DNA of 64,000 bases from Bacillota bacterium (GTDB lineage Bacteria > Bacillota > Desulfotomaculia > Desulfotomaculales > Desulforudaceae): contig JBFLXL010000004.1 in NCBI GenBank assembly GCA_040757205.1, positions 62,001 through 126,000 on the forward strand, read 5' to 3'. Shown here in pieces: positions 30,199-38,788 of the stretch (position 1 is its first letter; each line of letters starts with the position of its first letter). The notes under the pieces were generated by a model. It did no database searches. It was not told the origin of the DNA and saw nothing but the letters and a program-made list of their open reading frames with translations. The position numbers and the translations under genes were made by a program.

Positions 30199-31491
30199 TC
30201 ATTGGCCGCCGCCCTGGCCGCCCTGCTGCCCGCCTTGGCCGCCTTGCTGACCCCCTTGCCGGCCGCCCTGGCCGCCGCCCTCCTGTTGGGCTTCAATGCT
30301 CTGGATCTGGCCCGGAATGTCGATTTCTACCGTCTTGCCGTCCTGGGTCCTAATCATCAGCTTGGTCATCGGCTGTTGTTGTTGCTGTCCCTGCTGTTGC
30401 CCCTGCTGCTGGCCCCCGCCCTGTTGCCCCTGGCCGCCGCCGCCCTGCTGACCCTGACCACCCTGTTGGCCGCCGCCCCGGGTCAGGTCGCCGTAGTACT
30501 CCCGGAGCAAGAAGGCGTTTTTGCCTTGCACCAGGCGCACCGGCACCATGCGGGCCGGCACCGTGTAGTCCCCGCTGGTGATCTGGGTCTCGTAGGCCCA
30601 GTGCCCGTCCCGGGCCAGGCCGACCGCCGCGTCGTAGCTGAACTGGGCGAGCAGGTCCGGCCGGACGTCGACCTCGGCGTCGTGGTCCCCGGCGACCAGC
30701 GCCTCCGCGGCCGTGCGGTCGGCACCGACGCCCACGGTCAGCACTTCATTCAAAAGGCCCCGCTGCCGGAGTGCCTCCACCGCACTGACCGCCATCCGGC
30801 TGTCCACGGCCAGTATCGCTCCCAACGGACCAGCGGCCAAAGCTTCGTGCACGCCGGCTGCCACCCGCCCCGGGTCACCCTGGGGATGCTCCCGCACATC
30901 GACCGCGAATCCGGGTTGCCCCCGCATAAAGGTGGTGATGCCCTCGATGATGTTGCGGGAGATCGGGTCCGCCGGGTCCCCGCCCAGCACCAGCACGCGG
31001 CCCGGCGCCCCCGGGGGCAGGTTGCGCACTACGTACCGGGCCTGGTGCTCCCCGGCCCGGACCTGCTCGGAAGCCACGTAAGCGTCCAGCGGCGCGTCCG
31101 GGGCAAACGTCTCCAGCGCCACCACCCTGATCCGGTTCATCGCCAGGCGGCGGACGATTCCCGGGCCCATCTCCGGCTCCACGAACTGGATCACAACGGA
31201 GTCGACCTTTTGTTCGATAAACCGCTCCACGTCTCTCTCCTGGCGGCGGGCGTCACCTTCCGCATCCCGCCAGATAATCCGGACCTTCTCGTCGTTCCCC
31301 GCCCGTTCCTGAACAAGGCGTTTGATCACCTGGTTTCCGTCCCGGCTTTCGTCGGCGATGCTGTAAGCCACCGCCAGCGGACGCTCGCCCGGCCGGGCCT
31401 GGCCGCCGCGGTTGAAGAGGCCGCAGCCGCCGACCCCCAGCAGGACGAAAGTGCAAAGGAAAAGGACAATCACTCTCTTGATCTTGGGCAC
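30199..31491 (-). CDS. Sugar-type substrate-binding lipoprotein with Gly/Gln-rich tail
   Basis: A 430-residue exported protein. The signal peptide ends at Cys23 (LLGVGGC), which would be lipidated. Residues ~38-325 match the periplasmic binding fold of LacI/RbsB type (LAVAYSIADESRDGNQVI, DSVVIQFVEP, GRVLVLGGDPADPISRNIIEG, TVGVGADRTAAEAL). The end is unusual: two low-complexity tracts of almost pure Gly and Gln (~340-375 and ~403-430) flank a short folded-looking piece, TKLMIRTQDGKTVEIDIPGQ. No permease or ATPase is adjacent, so transport would need distant partners. The tails might instead anchor or space it in the cell wall. The start is GTG. Confidence 0.82.
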   Translation of the reverse strand: MPKIKRVIVLFLCTFVLLGVGGCGLFNRGGQARPGERPLAVAYSIADESRDGNQVIKRLVQERAGNDEKVRIIWRDAEGDARRQERDVERFIEQKVDSVVIQFVEPEMGPGIVRRLAMNRIRVVALETFAPDAPLDAYVASEQVRAGEHQARYVVRNLPPGAPGRVLVLGGDPADPISRNIIEGITTFMRGQPGFAVDVREHPQGDPGRVAAGVHEALAAGPLGAILAVDSRMAVSAVEALRQRGLLNEVLTVGVGADRTAAEALVAGDHDAEVDVRPDLLAQFSYDAAVGLARDGHWAYETQITSGDYTVPARMVPVRLVQGKNAFLLREYYGDLTRGGGQQGGQGQQGGGGQGQQGGGQQQGQQQGQQQQQPMTKLMIRTQDGKTVEIDIPGQIQSIEAQQEGGGQGGRQGGQQGGQGGQQGGQGGGQ

Positions 31492-31584
31492 GATACCGCC
31501 CCCTCGAGAATATGATTCCTCGAATCGAAAGGTTGATTCTATTTACGGCGCCACCAACATAAGCTATGTCAGGAGGGATTGGCA

Positions 31585-31911
31585 ATGATTACCATATTCG
31601 GGAGCACTCCGGCCAGCCCGCTTTTGGAGGCGATTGAAAAGGCCCGGGAAGAGTGTAGAGAAGCGGAAATGATGCTTACCCACGCCGAGCCCGACTTCAT
31701 CGACCACGCCGTCAACCGGATCAATGCCGCCCGCAGCCAGTTCGAGGCTCTGATCAGGACCGCCAAGAAGCAAAGAGTGCAGGCGTGGCCGGAACTCCAG
31801 CCGGTGGCCGAATACCGCCCGGAAGAAGACGAAGAAGCGGCAAATAGTAATAAGACCTCTTCCGTGTGCGCTCAGCTCAAGTCGTTTTTGAAGGGCACGA
31901 TTTCACGATAG
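31585..31911 (+). CDS. DUF2508-family protein
   Basis: A 108-residue small acidic helical protein. The segment PLLEAIEKAREECREAEMML and DFIDHAVNRINAARSQFEALI fit the DUF2508 pattern (LL.EIE.AR, then D.IDHAIY...AAE). Family members occur near recombination or sporulation genes in Firmicutes and their function is unknown. The ATG at 31585 lies eight bases after AGGAGG and is preferred over the TTG two codons earlier. The last 40 bp overlap the convergent uracil-DNA glycosylase gene, so the C-terminus (VCAQLKSFLKGTISR) may be a recent extension. Confidence 0.75.
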   Translation: MITIFGSTPASPLLEAIEKAREECREAEMMLTHAEPDFIDHAVNRINAARSQFEALIRTAKKQRVQAWPELQPVAEYRPEEDEEAANSNKTSSVCAQLKSFLKGTISR

Positions 31912-32513
31912 GCGTCGCGAATCAGCTGAAAGTCCCGCCATACCTCGCGCTTCTTGCCCGGGTCCCGGAGCAGCGCGGCGGGGTGGTAGGTGGACATGAA
32001 ACGTACGCGGCCCCTTACGATCCACTGGCCCCGCCAGGCCGTAATGGAAGCCTGGGGGTCGATCAGGTTTTTCAACGCGGTGCTGCCCAGGATCACCACC
32101 AGCGGGGGGCCGATCAGGGCGAACTGCTTCCGGAGCCAGGGCAGGCACGCTTGCGCCTCCTCCCGGCTGGGCACCCGGTTGCCAGGGGGCCGGCATTTGA
32201 CCACATTGGCAATGTACACCTCGGAGCGCGCAAATCCGGCGGCGTCCAGAATCCGGTCCAGAAGCCGGCCCGCGGCACCGACAAAGGGCCGCCCCAGGCG
32301 GTCCTCCTCGGCCCCGGGCCCTTCGCCGATCAACATCAGCCGCGCCCGGGGGTGGCCTTCCCCGAACACCAGGTTCGTACGGCCCGCAAAAAGGCCACAC
32401 TCCCGGCAGCCGGACATCGCTTCGCGCAGTTCATCCAGCGCCCGCGGCGCGTTAAGGTCTTCCAGGCCGAGCGGCCCGGAGCGTGATTCCAGCAAAGGAT
32501 CCCTCACCCCCAC
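31872..32513 (-). CDS. Family 4 uracil-DNA glycosylase
   Basis: A 213-residue glycosylase that removes uracil from DNA in base excision repair, of the thermostable iron-sulfur type. Cysteines for a 4Fe-4S cluster are visible in CRECGLF near residues 36-39, in VVKCRPPGNR near 105 and in ACLPWL near 122. The active-site motif is GEGPGAEEDRLGRPFVG near 63-79, and the C-terminal HPAALLRDP supplies the leucine-loop histidine. Length is typical. The gene overlaps the convergent DUF2508 gene by 40 bp. Confidence 0.93.
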   Translation of the reverse strand: MGVRDPLLESRSGPLGLEDLNAPRALDELREAMSGCRECGLFAGRTNLVFGEGHPRARLMLIGEGPGAEEDRLGRPFVGAAGRLLDRILDAAGFARSEVYIANVVKCRPPGNRVPSREEAQACLPWLRKQFALIGPPLVVILGSTALKNLIDPQASITAWRGQWIVRGRVRFMSTYHPAALLRDPGKKREVWRDFQLIRDAYREIVPFKNDLS

Positions 32514-32533
32514 CGCAATTGCGCGGCCAGGCC

Positions 32534-32764
32534 GTTAGGAGAGTGTTGCAAAAACAGAAATCGTTCTAAACACTTGGAGGCCGCGAAAAACAAGCATGGC
32601 TTGATGCGGCGAAGCTGGACGTTGAGAAGTGAAATGTGGGAAGTGCGAGGTGAGAATTTTCGAAGGAATTCGTTTTGCGAATTCCTTCAAGCATCCCACT
32701 TCTAACCTCTCACTTCACACCTCTTTTTTTGCCAGGCGCGAGTTTTTTGCAGCGGTCTCCTAGC
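32534..32764. mobile_element. MITE-like element with inverted ends
   Basis: The ends GTTAGGAGAGTGTTGCAAAAAC (32534-32555) and the reverse complement of 32743-32764 agree at about 16 of 22 bases. Inside is an 11-bp perfect hairpin (GAAGGAATTCG / CGAATTCCTTC, 32662-32688), flanked by GAAGTG/GAGGTGAGA repeats on both sides in opposite orientation. No transposase is encoded and I see no clear target duplication. Its right end contributes the stop codon of the CooT-like gene. Confidence 0.6.
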
Positions 32765-32948
32765 CGCGTTCCAGGATGATCTTGTGTTCCACCAGGGCCA
32801 GTTCCCGGATCCGGGCATTGATGATCTTGCGCCGGCCGAAAATGTCCTCCAGCAGGAGCCCGTCCTCGTGCGGCACCACCCGGTCCACCGACGCCAGCAC
32901 CAGCTCCTCGCCTTCGGCGGTCAAAAGATACGCGTTCGCCTCACACAC
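32760..32948 (-). CDS. CooT-like nickel-binding protein
   Basis: A 62-residue protein of the CooT family, small dimeric proteins that bind one nickel ion through the N-terminal amine and Cys2. The GTG at 32948 gives MCEANAYLL, the family's conserved start with Cys2. A longer open frame to 33020 would bury this motif, so the short start is chosen. The rest (SVDRVVPHEDGLLLEDIFGRRKIINARI and LVEHKIILE) fits the family. Nickel here may serve carbon monoxide dehydrogenase or hydrogenase made elsewhere. A CbiMQO metal transporter lies in the same window. Confidence 0.8.
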   Translation of the reverse strand: MCEANAYLLTAEGEELVLASVDRVVPHEDGLLLEDIFGRRKIINARIRELALVEHKIILERG

Positions 32949-33105
32949 TTCGTGTTCACGCCCCCTGCCGAGATGGATGGCACTATAAAAATTATATTTT
33001 TTGCGCCTTCTTACTGTCAATGCAACCCGGCCGCTGCGGCCGCCCCCACGGCATAAACGGGCACCGGCCGTCAGCCGGGGAACGCCGCGGTACCCCGCCG
33101 CTCAC

Positions 33106-34353
33106 TCACACGCCCCGGCCCCGGCCGCGCCCCAGCCAGCGCCTGACCGGCGGTGTGCCGTCCAGTTCCAGGTAAACCGGCTCGCCGCCCTCGGGCACCG
33201 GCATCACTCCGAACGGTTCTCCGTCCCGCAGCCGCACATTGTCCCGCCGGAAATGGGTTCCCCGGTGGAGATATCCGACCTCTTTCCACCCGGGCTGCCT
33301 CAGAACCAGGTGCATATCGGCACGGTTGCGGACCTCAAGGCCGTTGATCTCGACGACCACGTCCCCTGACCGGACACCCGCCCGCCAGGCCGGCGAGCGC
33401 GGCATAACGTCCAGGACCATCAACCCGGCCGGGTGGGGTACGAACAGGGGGCGGCCGTGCAGTTCAATGTGTTTGCTGATGTGGATGATCAGTTCATGCC
33501 CAAGCGGGGCGAAAAGAGCCGCCAGCCAGGCGGCCCCGCCTCCGGACATGGCCAGTACGGCCAGGGTAAAGAGCGTGACGCTGTAGCCGGCCAGGTACAG
33601 GGCGCTCTTCCGGGCCTTGTCGGCGGGCGCGTGGGAAGTGGCGATGTCCGCGTAGCCCAGGCCGGCCACCAGGGTCATCATGGCGAAGACCACGGTGCCG
33701 GTGCCGCCCGGTACGTCCGGCTTGATCAGCGGCCACCATTCAGGCATGGACACCAGTTCCATTTCGGGGGCCAGGGTGCCGGTCGCGATGGTCAGGGCGA
33801 CGATCGGGATCGGCCAGAATTTCTGCAGGGTGAAGCCCCCGACCATCCGGCCCCCGGGCAGCCGGACATAGGCGGGCACCGCGCCCAGATGCCCGCTGAC
33901 CAGGATCAGGATGCTCTCGACAAAGTGCAGGATGGCCACCAGGGCCATCACGGTGGGAATGCTGATGTCCGGAAAACCGAACAGCAGGTGGCAAACCGCC
34001 AGCACCCCGCCGCCGTACGCGAAACAGAGCAGGCGCGGGTTGATCAGCATGAGCAGTATCGCCACCGGCAAGAGGTACAACAGCCCGGAACCGTGGATGG
34101 TGATTCCGGTCAGGAGGATGAGGCCGCCGCCGATCAGCCCGCCGCCGAACCCATAGGCGGTGGCGGTCAAGGTGTCGGCCAGGACGGAGTTGCCGCGGGC
34201 CCCGAAAAAGCCGGCCCGCTCTCTCGCGATACGCCGGTACTGAAGGGCGACCAGCACAATAACCAGCCAAAACAGGGGATGAAAAAGGGCGAACACGACC
34301 GAGGTAAAAACAGCCCCCAAAGCCCATTCAAAGGGGAACCCTCCGGAGATCAT
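33106..34353 (-). CDS. PDZ-domain membrane protein, MinJ-like
   Basis: A 415-residue protein with about eight membrane helices in residues 1-300 and a C-terminal PDZ domain (GLMVLDVMPRSPAWRAGVRSGDVV then INGLEVRN). In Bacillus the gene next to ctpB and ftsEX encodes MinJ, which links DivIVA to MinD at division sites and has the same layout of helices and PDZ domain. The same neighbourhood here supports that reading. The ATG overlaps the ctpA stop as ATGA, so translation is coupled. Confidence 0.82.
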   Translation of the reverse strand: MISGGFPFEWALGAVFTSVVFALFHPLFWLVIVLVALQYRRIARERAGFFGARGNSVLADTLTATAYGFGGGLIGGGLILLTGITIHGSGLLYLLPVAILLMLINPRLLCFAYGGGVLAVCHLLFGFPDISIPTVMALVAILHFVESILILVSGHLGAVPAYVRLPGGRMVGGFTLQKFWPIPIVALTIATGTLAPEMELVSMPEWWPLIKPDVPGGTGTVVFAMMTLVAGLGYADIATSHAPADKARKSALYLAGYSVTLFTLAVLAMSGGGAAWLAALFAPLGHELIIHISKHIELHGRPLFVPHPAGLMVLDVMPRSPAWRAGVRSGDVVVEINGLEVRNRADMHLVLRQPGWKEVGYLHRGTHFRRDNVRLRDGEPFGVMPVPEGGEPVYLELDGTPPVRRWLGRGRGRGV

Positions 34354-35489
34354 CTAGAGTTCAGCCCTGCTTTCAGGATCTCCAGGGCTTTCTCAAGCTG
34401 CGGATCGGACTCGAAATCGTCCGCTTCCTCCACCTGGATATGGGGCTCGATCCCCATTTGGTTCAGGTCGTAACCCGAAGGCGTCAGGTACCGCGCCGTG
34501 GTCAGTTTCAGGCCGGCCCCGTTCCGTAGCGGGAACACGTTCTGCACGACCCCTTTGCCGTAGGTCTGGGTGCCGACCAGGACCCCGGAATCCGTATCCT
34601 TGACCGCGCCGGCCACGATCTCCGCGGCGCTGGCCGTGGTCCGGTTGACCAACACCACCAGCGGCACTTCCAGCCGGTGCTTTTCGGCGTAGTAAGTCTC
34701 ATCCTCACCGGTGCGGTAGTCGATGTGCACGATCGGGCCGTCATCCACGAACAGGTCGGCCACCTCGACCGCCGCCATCAGGTCGCCGCCCGGATTGTCG
34801 CGCAAGTCCAAAATGAGGCCTCGCATGCGGCTCTCAAAACTGTTCAGCAGGTAGGCCAGCTCGCCCCCCGTCTTTTCGGTGAACTGACTCAAGACCACGT
34901 AGCCGATCCCGCCGTCCTTGAGTTCGCCCTCAACCGTCGGGACCTCGATCTGCCGCCGGACCACCGTGAACTCCAGGGGTTCTTGACTCCCGCGCCGGAT
35001 GGTGAGCTGCACCTCGGTGCCCACCTCGCCGCGCATCAGCATCACCGCGGTTTCCAGATCCATTTCCTGGGTGTCCTTGCCGTCCACGGCCAGGATCAAA
35101 TCCCCGGCCCGCAAGCCGGCCTCGGCCGCCGGGGTGCCTTCGTAGGGCCGAACCACGGTCAATCCCTCGTCACGGTAGCCGACCAAAATCCCGATGCCCC
35201 CGAAAGAACCCTCGACCTGTTCCAAAAACCGCGCGTAGGTTTCGGGCTCCAGGTATACTGAATACGGGTCGTCCAGCGCCTCCACCATCCCGCGGATGGC
35301 GCCCTCGATCATCAGTTCGCTGTTCGTGGCCTCCACATACTGGTCGTGCACGAGGCGCACTACCTGGACCAGGTTGCCCAACTGTTTGAAATTAGTAACC
35401 ACCGCGAGGTTCAGGACGACGACCACCCCGACCAGGAGCACCCCCATCCCGAAAAAGAACCAGTGCGTCGGCTGCCGGCGAGGCAACAT
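34350..35489 (-). CDS. ctpA: C-terminal processing peptidase, S41 family
   Basis: A 379-residue exported protease. It has an N-terminal anchor (about residues 10-32), a PDZ domain (FGGIGILVGYRDEG, then AGLRAGDLILAVDG) and the S41 domain. The catalytic serine is in NRTTASAAEIVAGAV near residue 290 and the lysine in GTQTYGKG near 315. GYVVLSQFTEKTG and LILDLRDNPGG are typical. Relatives trim cell-wall enzymes or sporulation regulators outside the membrane. A -10 box TATAAT (35527-35522) lies 33 bp before the ATG. It is coupled to the MinJ-like gene. Confidence 0.95.
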   Translation of the reverse strand: MLPRRQPTHWFFFGMGVLLVGVVVVLNLAVVTNFKQLGNLVQVVRLVHDQYVEATNSELMIEGAIRGMVEALDDPYSVYLEPETYARFLEQVEGSFGGIGILVGYRDEGLTVVRPYEGTPAAEAGLRAGDLILAVDGKDTQEMDLETAVMLMRGEVGTEVQLTIRRGSQEPLEFTVVRRQIEVPTVEGELKDGGIGYVVLSQFTEKTGGELAYLLNSFESRMRGLILDLRDNPGGDLMAAVEVADLFVDDGPIVHIDYRTGEDETYYAEKHRLEVPLVVLVNRTTASAAEIVAGAVKDTDSGVLVGTQTYGKGVVQNVFPLRNGAGLKLTTARYLTPSGYDLNQMGIEPHIQVEEADDFESDPQLEKALEILKAGLNSR

Positions 35490-35680
35490 AAAACACCACC
35501 GTACATAGGTTTAGGTACGCTATTATACTATCTTAGGCCCACCCAAATTACAACCGCGCAAAGTACTGAGGGCCGCCTTCCAAGAGGCGGCCCCGCGCTT
35601 CCCCCAACCGGTAAACCTGCTACCCTGCAAATAGCTCCTTGCTACTTCCTTCCGAATGGTGCCGCAGGCGGCATGGGTGT
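35490..35680. other. Intergenic region between envC-like gene and ctpA
   Basis: It holds the ctpA -10 box (TATAAT on the minus strand, 35527-35522), a hairpin GGGCCGCC-TTCCAAGA-GGCGGCCC near 35569-35593, and the 26-bp sequence 35656-35681 shared with 19955-19980. The shared sequence ends exactly at the envC-like stop codon. The hairpin may be a terminator but lacks a T-run on the minus strand. Confidence 0.5.
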
Positions 35681-36808
35681 CTACCGAAGATAGTTCCAGG
35701 GAGTTACATGTTCTCCGTGTTCCCGGACGGTGAAGTGGAGGTGTGGTCCGGTGGAAAGACCAGTACTGCCGATCCGGGCGATAGTCTCGCTCTGAGCCAC
35801 CATTTGGCCCTCGCTGACTCCCATGGTGGACAGGTGGGCGTAGAGCGTGGTAATACCGCCGCCGTGGTCGAGCACCACCACGTTGCCGTAACCCCGGAGA
35901 GTGCCCACGAAAAGGACCCGCCCGGTGCCCGCCGCCACCACCGCCGTCCCGTGGGGCGCCGGAATGTCGATGCCGTCATGGAACCGCTGTACCCCGAGGA
36001 TCGGGTGTCTGCGCCAGCCATAGTCCGAGGATACCCAGGTGTGCTTCGGCACCGGCCAGGCTAACTTGCCGGTGTGCAGGACGTCCTGGCCCGCCCGCTG
36101 CAAAGCGATCTGGCGCAGGAGTTCCTGTTCTTCCCGTTCCAGTTGGTCGACTTCAGCCTGGAACTGCGACAGACTGCCCCGGGCGACGACGAGCAGGGAT
36201 TCCTTCTCCCGCTGTTCGTTCAATAGGGACCGGTAGGCCGCCTCCTGCTCGGCGTGCAGGGACTGCACCTGTGCGCGGCGTTCCTCGATGGCCTCCTTTT
36301 GGCGCTCAATCGCCAGCCGCTCCTCTTCAATCTGCTCAATAAGGGCCACATCCCGGGCCACGATCTCCTTCAGGAACTCAACCCGGGTGACGAATTCGTT
36401 GAAGCTCTCGGCGCCGAGCAGCACCTCCAGGTAGGTGATGTTCCCATTTTCGTACGCGCTGCGCACCCGGGCCGCGAACAGCGCGTTCATTTCCGCCAGC
36501 CGGGCCTCGGCGTCGGCGAGCGCGCTCTCGGCCTCCTCCAAGCGCGCCGTTACCTCCTGCAGCAGGGCGATGAGCTGGTCAATCCGCAACAACCGTTCCT
36601 TCATCGAGTTGTCGATGACCGCGATCTCCCGGGTGAAGTTGCGCACCTGGCCGCGCGCCGATTCGGTCTGCTGCCGGGCCGACTCGAGCTGTTGCCGCGT
36701 CTGTTCCAACTTCTGCTCCAGATTGCCGTAAGCCAGGGTATACGAACCGGCGCACAAGACCAGCAGCAAAGCCGCGATCAGACCAGTGGTGATCCAGGAA
36801 CGGCGCAA
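35681..36808 (-). CDS. EnvC-like murein hydrolase activator, M23 peptidase
   Basis: A 375-residue exported protein. It has a signal sequence or anchor (residues 7-26), a long coiled coil (about 28-245) and a C-terminal LytM/M23 domain with zinc ligands in [14 protein letters not shown] and in [12 protein letters not shown]. FtsEX pulls on coiled-coil proteins of this kind to control cell-wall cutting at division. All M23 zinc ligands appear present, so unlike E. coli EnvC it may itself cleave peptidoglycan. It lies between ftsX and ctpA, matching the functional link. Confidence 0.92.
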   Translation of the reverse strand: MRRSWITTGLIAALLLVLCAGSYTLAYGNLEQKLEQTRQQLESARQQTESARGQVRNFTREIAVIDNSMKERLLRIDQLIALLQEVTARLEEAESALADAEARLAEMNALFAARVRSAYENGNITYLEVLLGAESFNEFVTRVEFLKEIVARDVALIEQIEEERLAIERQKEAIEERRAQVQSLHAEQEAAYRSLLNEQREKESLLVVARGSLSQFQAEVDQLEREEQELLRQIALQRAGQDVLHTGKLAWPVPKHTWVSSDYGWRRHPILGVQRFHDGIDIPAPHGTAVVAAGTGRVLFVGTLRGYGNVVVLDHGGGITTLYAHLSTMGVSEGQMVAQSETIARIGSTGLSTGPHLHFTVREHGEHVTPWNYLR

Positions 36809-36898
36809 AACAAAAAACCCCCTTCCGGAAAAACAGGCCGCTTACCTCTCTATTCTTCTATCGGCCGCTTCAGGCCGGGAATAAAGGCCGCTCGCTTG

Positions 36899-37786
36899 TT
36901 AAACCCGCAAGAACTTGCGCAGGGAAATCCAACTGCCGGCACCCCCCATCAGGACCCCCAGTCCCAGGAGCCCCAGGAAAAGCGGCGCCAACGTCTCCCG
37001 GTCGGTGACCGGCCGCAGGAAGAAGATCAGGTCGACCTTCTGCAGTTCGGTCAGCAGACAGTAGTAAGCCCCGCCCAACACGGTCACGGCGGCCAGCGCG
37101 CCGGTCAGGCCGACGAATATCCCCTCCAGGACAAATGGGGAGCGGACGAACCAGTTGCTCGCCCCCAGATATTTCATGATGCCGACCTCGTCCTCCCGCG
37201 CCACCAATGACAGGCGGATGGTGGTCACGATTAGGAACACGGCCCCGGCGGCCAGCAGAATCACCGCGCCCAGCGCGATCATGTTCACCCAACGGGAGGC
37301 CTTGACCAACCGGTCGACGTACTCCTCACCGTAGCGGATCTTGTTCACGCCGGGGAAGAAGGAGATCTGGTGCGCCAGCGCGGGCACCGCTTCGGCCTCC
37401 AGGGCCTTCACCCGGAAGGAATCCGGGAGCGGGTTATTCTCACCCTCGAACCCGGCCAGCAGGTCGCTTTTCTCGCCAAACGATTTCTTCAGTTCCTGCA
37501 ACGCCTGCTCCTTGGGGATGAAGGTGTAGTTCTCTACACCCTGCAGCCCGTTCAGCCGCTGCCGGAGATCCGGGATGTCGGCCCCGTCGTCGAGAAACAC
37601 GTTAATTTCCACGGTAGACTCGATGTTCCGCATGAAGTGGCCGGCGTTCACCGCGACCAGCAGAACCGTGCCCAAAATCACCAGGGTGACCATGATCATC
37701 GCTGCGGACGCCACCCCAAGCCAACAGTTCCGGTGCAGGGAGACGAATGTCTGGCGCAGGCAATACCACAGGGAGTTAAGCCCCAT
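36899..37786 (-). CDS. ftsX: Cell division ABC transporter permease-like protein FtsX
   Basis: A 295-residue membrane protein with one N-terminal helix (about 25-47), an extracellular loop of about 120 residues (EINVFLDDGADIP to VNKIRYGEEYVDRL) and three more helices. The cytoplasmic segment REDEVGIMKYLGASNWFVRSPFVLEG is the FtsX signature that contacts FtsE. FtsEX does not transport but transmits ATP hydrolysis to cell-wall hydrolases. Its start overlaps ftsE by 11 bp. The EnvC-like protein encoded next is the probable partner. Confidence 0.96.
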   Translation of the reverse strand: MGLNSLWYCLRQTFVSLHRNCWLGVASAAMIMVTLVILGTVLLVAVNAGHFMRNIESTVEINVFLDDGADIPDLRQRLNGLQGVENYTFIPKEQALQELKKSFGEKSDLLAGFEGENNPLPDSFRVKALEAEAVPALAHQISFFPGVNKIRYGEEYVDRLVKASRWVNMIALGAVILLAAGAVFLIVTTIRLSLVAREDEVGIMKYLGASNWFVRSPFVLEGIFVGLTGALAAVTVLGGAYYCLLTELQKVDLIFFLRPVTDRETLAPLFLGLLGLGVLMGGAGSWISLRKFLRV

Positions 37787-38462
37787 GACCGTAACTCCCC
37801 TGCGCTTCGTCCCGGATCAGCCGGCCGTTATCGAGCGCCACCACCCGTTTGCGCATCCGGTTCACGATGTCCCAGGCGTGGGTGGCGATCACCACCGTGG
37901 TACCGTCACGGTTGACGCGCTCCAGGAGTTCCATCAACTCCCAGGAGGTGTCCGGGTCCAGGTTGCCCGTGGGCTCATCGGCCAGGATCACCTGCGGTTT
38001 CTTGACAATCGCCCGGGCCACGCCGACGCGCTGCTGTTCACCGCCCGACAGTTCGGCCGGAAAAGCGTCCTCCTTTCCGGACAGGCCCACCTCAGCCAAC
38101 GCGTGCGGCACCTGTTCCCGTATCACCCGCCGCGACCGGCCGATCACCTCCAGCGCGAAAGCGACGTTCTCAAACACCGTCTTCCGGGGCAGCAGCCGGA
38201 AGTCCTGGAACACCACCCCGATCTGGCGCCTGAGCGTGAGCAGTTCCCGCTGCCCCAAGCGCAACACGTTACGCTCCCGGAAAAAAATCTGCCCGGAAGT
38301 GGGGAGCTGTTCCCTGAAAATCAGCCTGGTCAACGTCGATTTGCCGGCCCCGCTGGGGCCGACCAGAAACACGAATTCGCCTCTGTTGATTTTCAGGTTG
38401 ATATCGGAAACGGCCGCCGTACCGTTGGGATAGACCTTGGAGACGTTAAACAAGTGGATCAA
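37776..38462 (-). CDS. ftsE: Cell division ATP-binding protein FtsE
   Basis: A 228-residue ABC ATPase. Walker A is GPSGAGKST near residues 35-43, the Q-loop is VFQDFRLLP, the signature LSGGEQQRV, Walker B VILADEPTGNLD and the H-loop THAWD. YPNGTAAVSDINLKINRGEFVF is a typical FtsE opening. It partners with FtsX at the division site. It is the first gene of the ftsE-ftsX-envC-ctpA-minJ-like block and overlaps ftsX by 11 bp, as usual in the family. Confidence 0.96.
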   Translation of the reverse strand: MIHLFNVSKVYPNGTAAVSDINLKINRGEFVFLVGPSGAGKSTLTRLIFREQLPTSGQIFFRERNVLRLGQRELLTLRRQIGVVFQDFRLLPRKTVFENVAFALEVIGRSRRVIREQVPHALAEVGLSGKEDAFPAELSGGEQQRVGVARAIVKKPQVILADEPTGNLDPDTSWELMELLERVNRDGTTVVIATHAWDIVNRMRKRVVALDNGRLIRDEAQGSYGHGA

Positions 38463-38788
38463 GCTACAGCACTCCTTGGCCCGAATGCCAGTGAATCACT
38501 TCGACAACGCTTCGACAAAGCGCACAAAATTCCTCTAAAAATGGGAAAAAACTCACGGCCAAGTTCTTACAGCACCTGCCCTGTCTGCGGCCCCTCATAA
38601 TCTGCTGGGAAAGCAAGGTTCCAAGAAGGAATTGTTGAAAACGTGGCAAATTGTTAGTATGGTTCGTGCTGAGACCGAATGCATTAATTTTGGCTGCCGG
38701 CCAAAAATACTCTTGGTTGAGAGAACATTTGTCAAATGCTCCTTCATCTGTTTTAATTGGTCTAGACCACTTTGCGGAGGAATTGGCC
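38463..38788. other. Divergent intergenic region before the nitronate monooxygenase gene
   Basis: A region of 326 bp with no supported gene. It contains the short direct repeat CTTCGACAACG/CTTCGACAAAG near 38498-38521 and AT-rich stretches likely to hold promoters in both directions, but no box pair was convincing. The ribosome binding site GCGGAGGAA of the downstream gene closes it. Confidence 0.4.

Noticed and set aside
30202-31515. 437-codon plus-strand frame opposite the lipoprotein gene, with hydrophobic Leu/Ala runs
   Set aside because: The Leu/Ala runs are the antisense of Gly/Gln codons. The minus-strand gene has a lipobox and a full binding-protein fold.
32949-33020. Longer N-terminus for the CooT-like protein
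   Set aside because: The family needs Cys at position 2 after the start, which only the GTG at 32948 provides.
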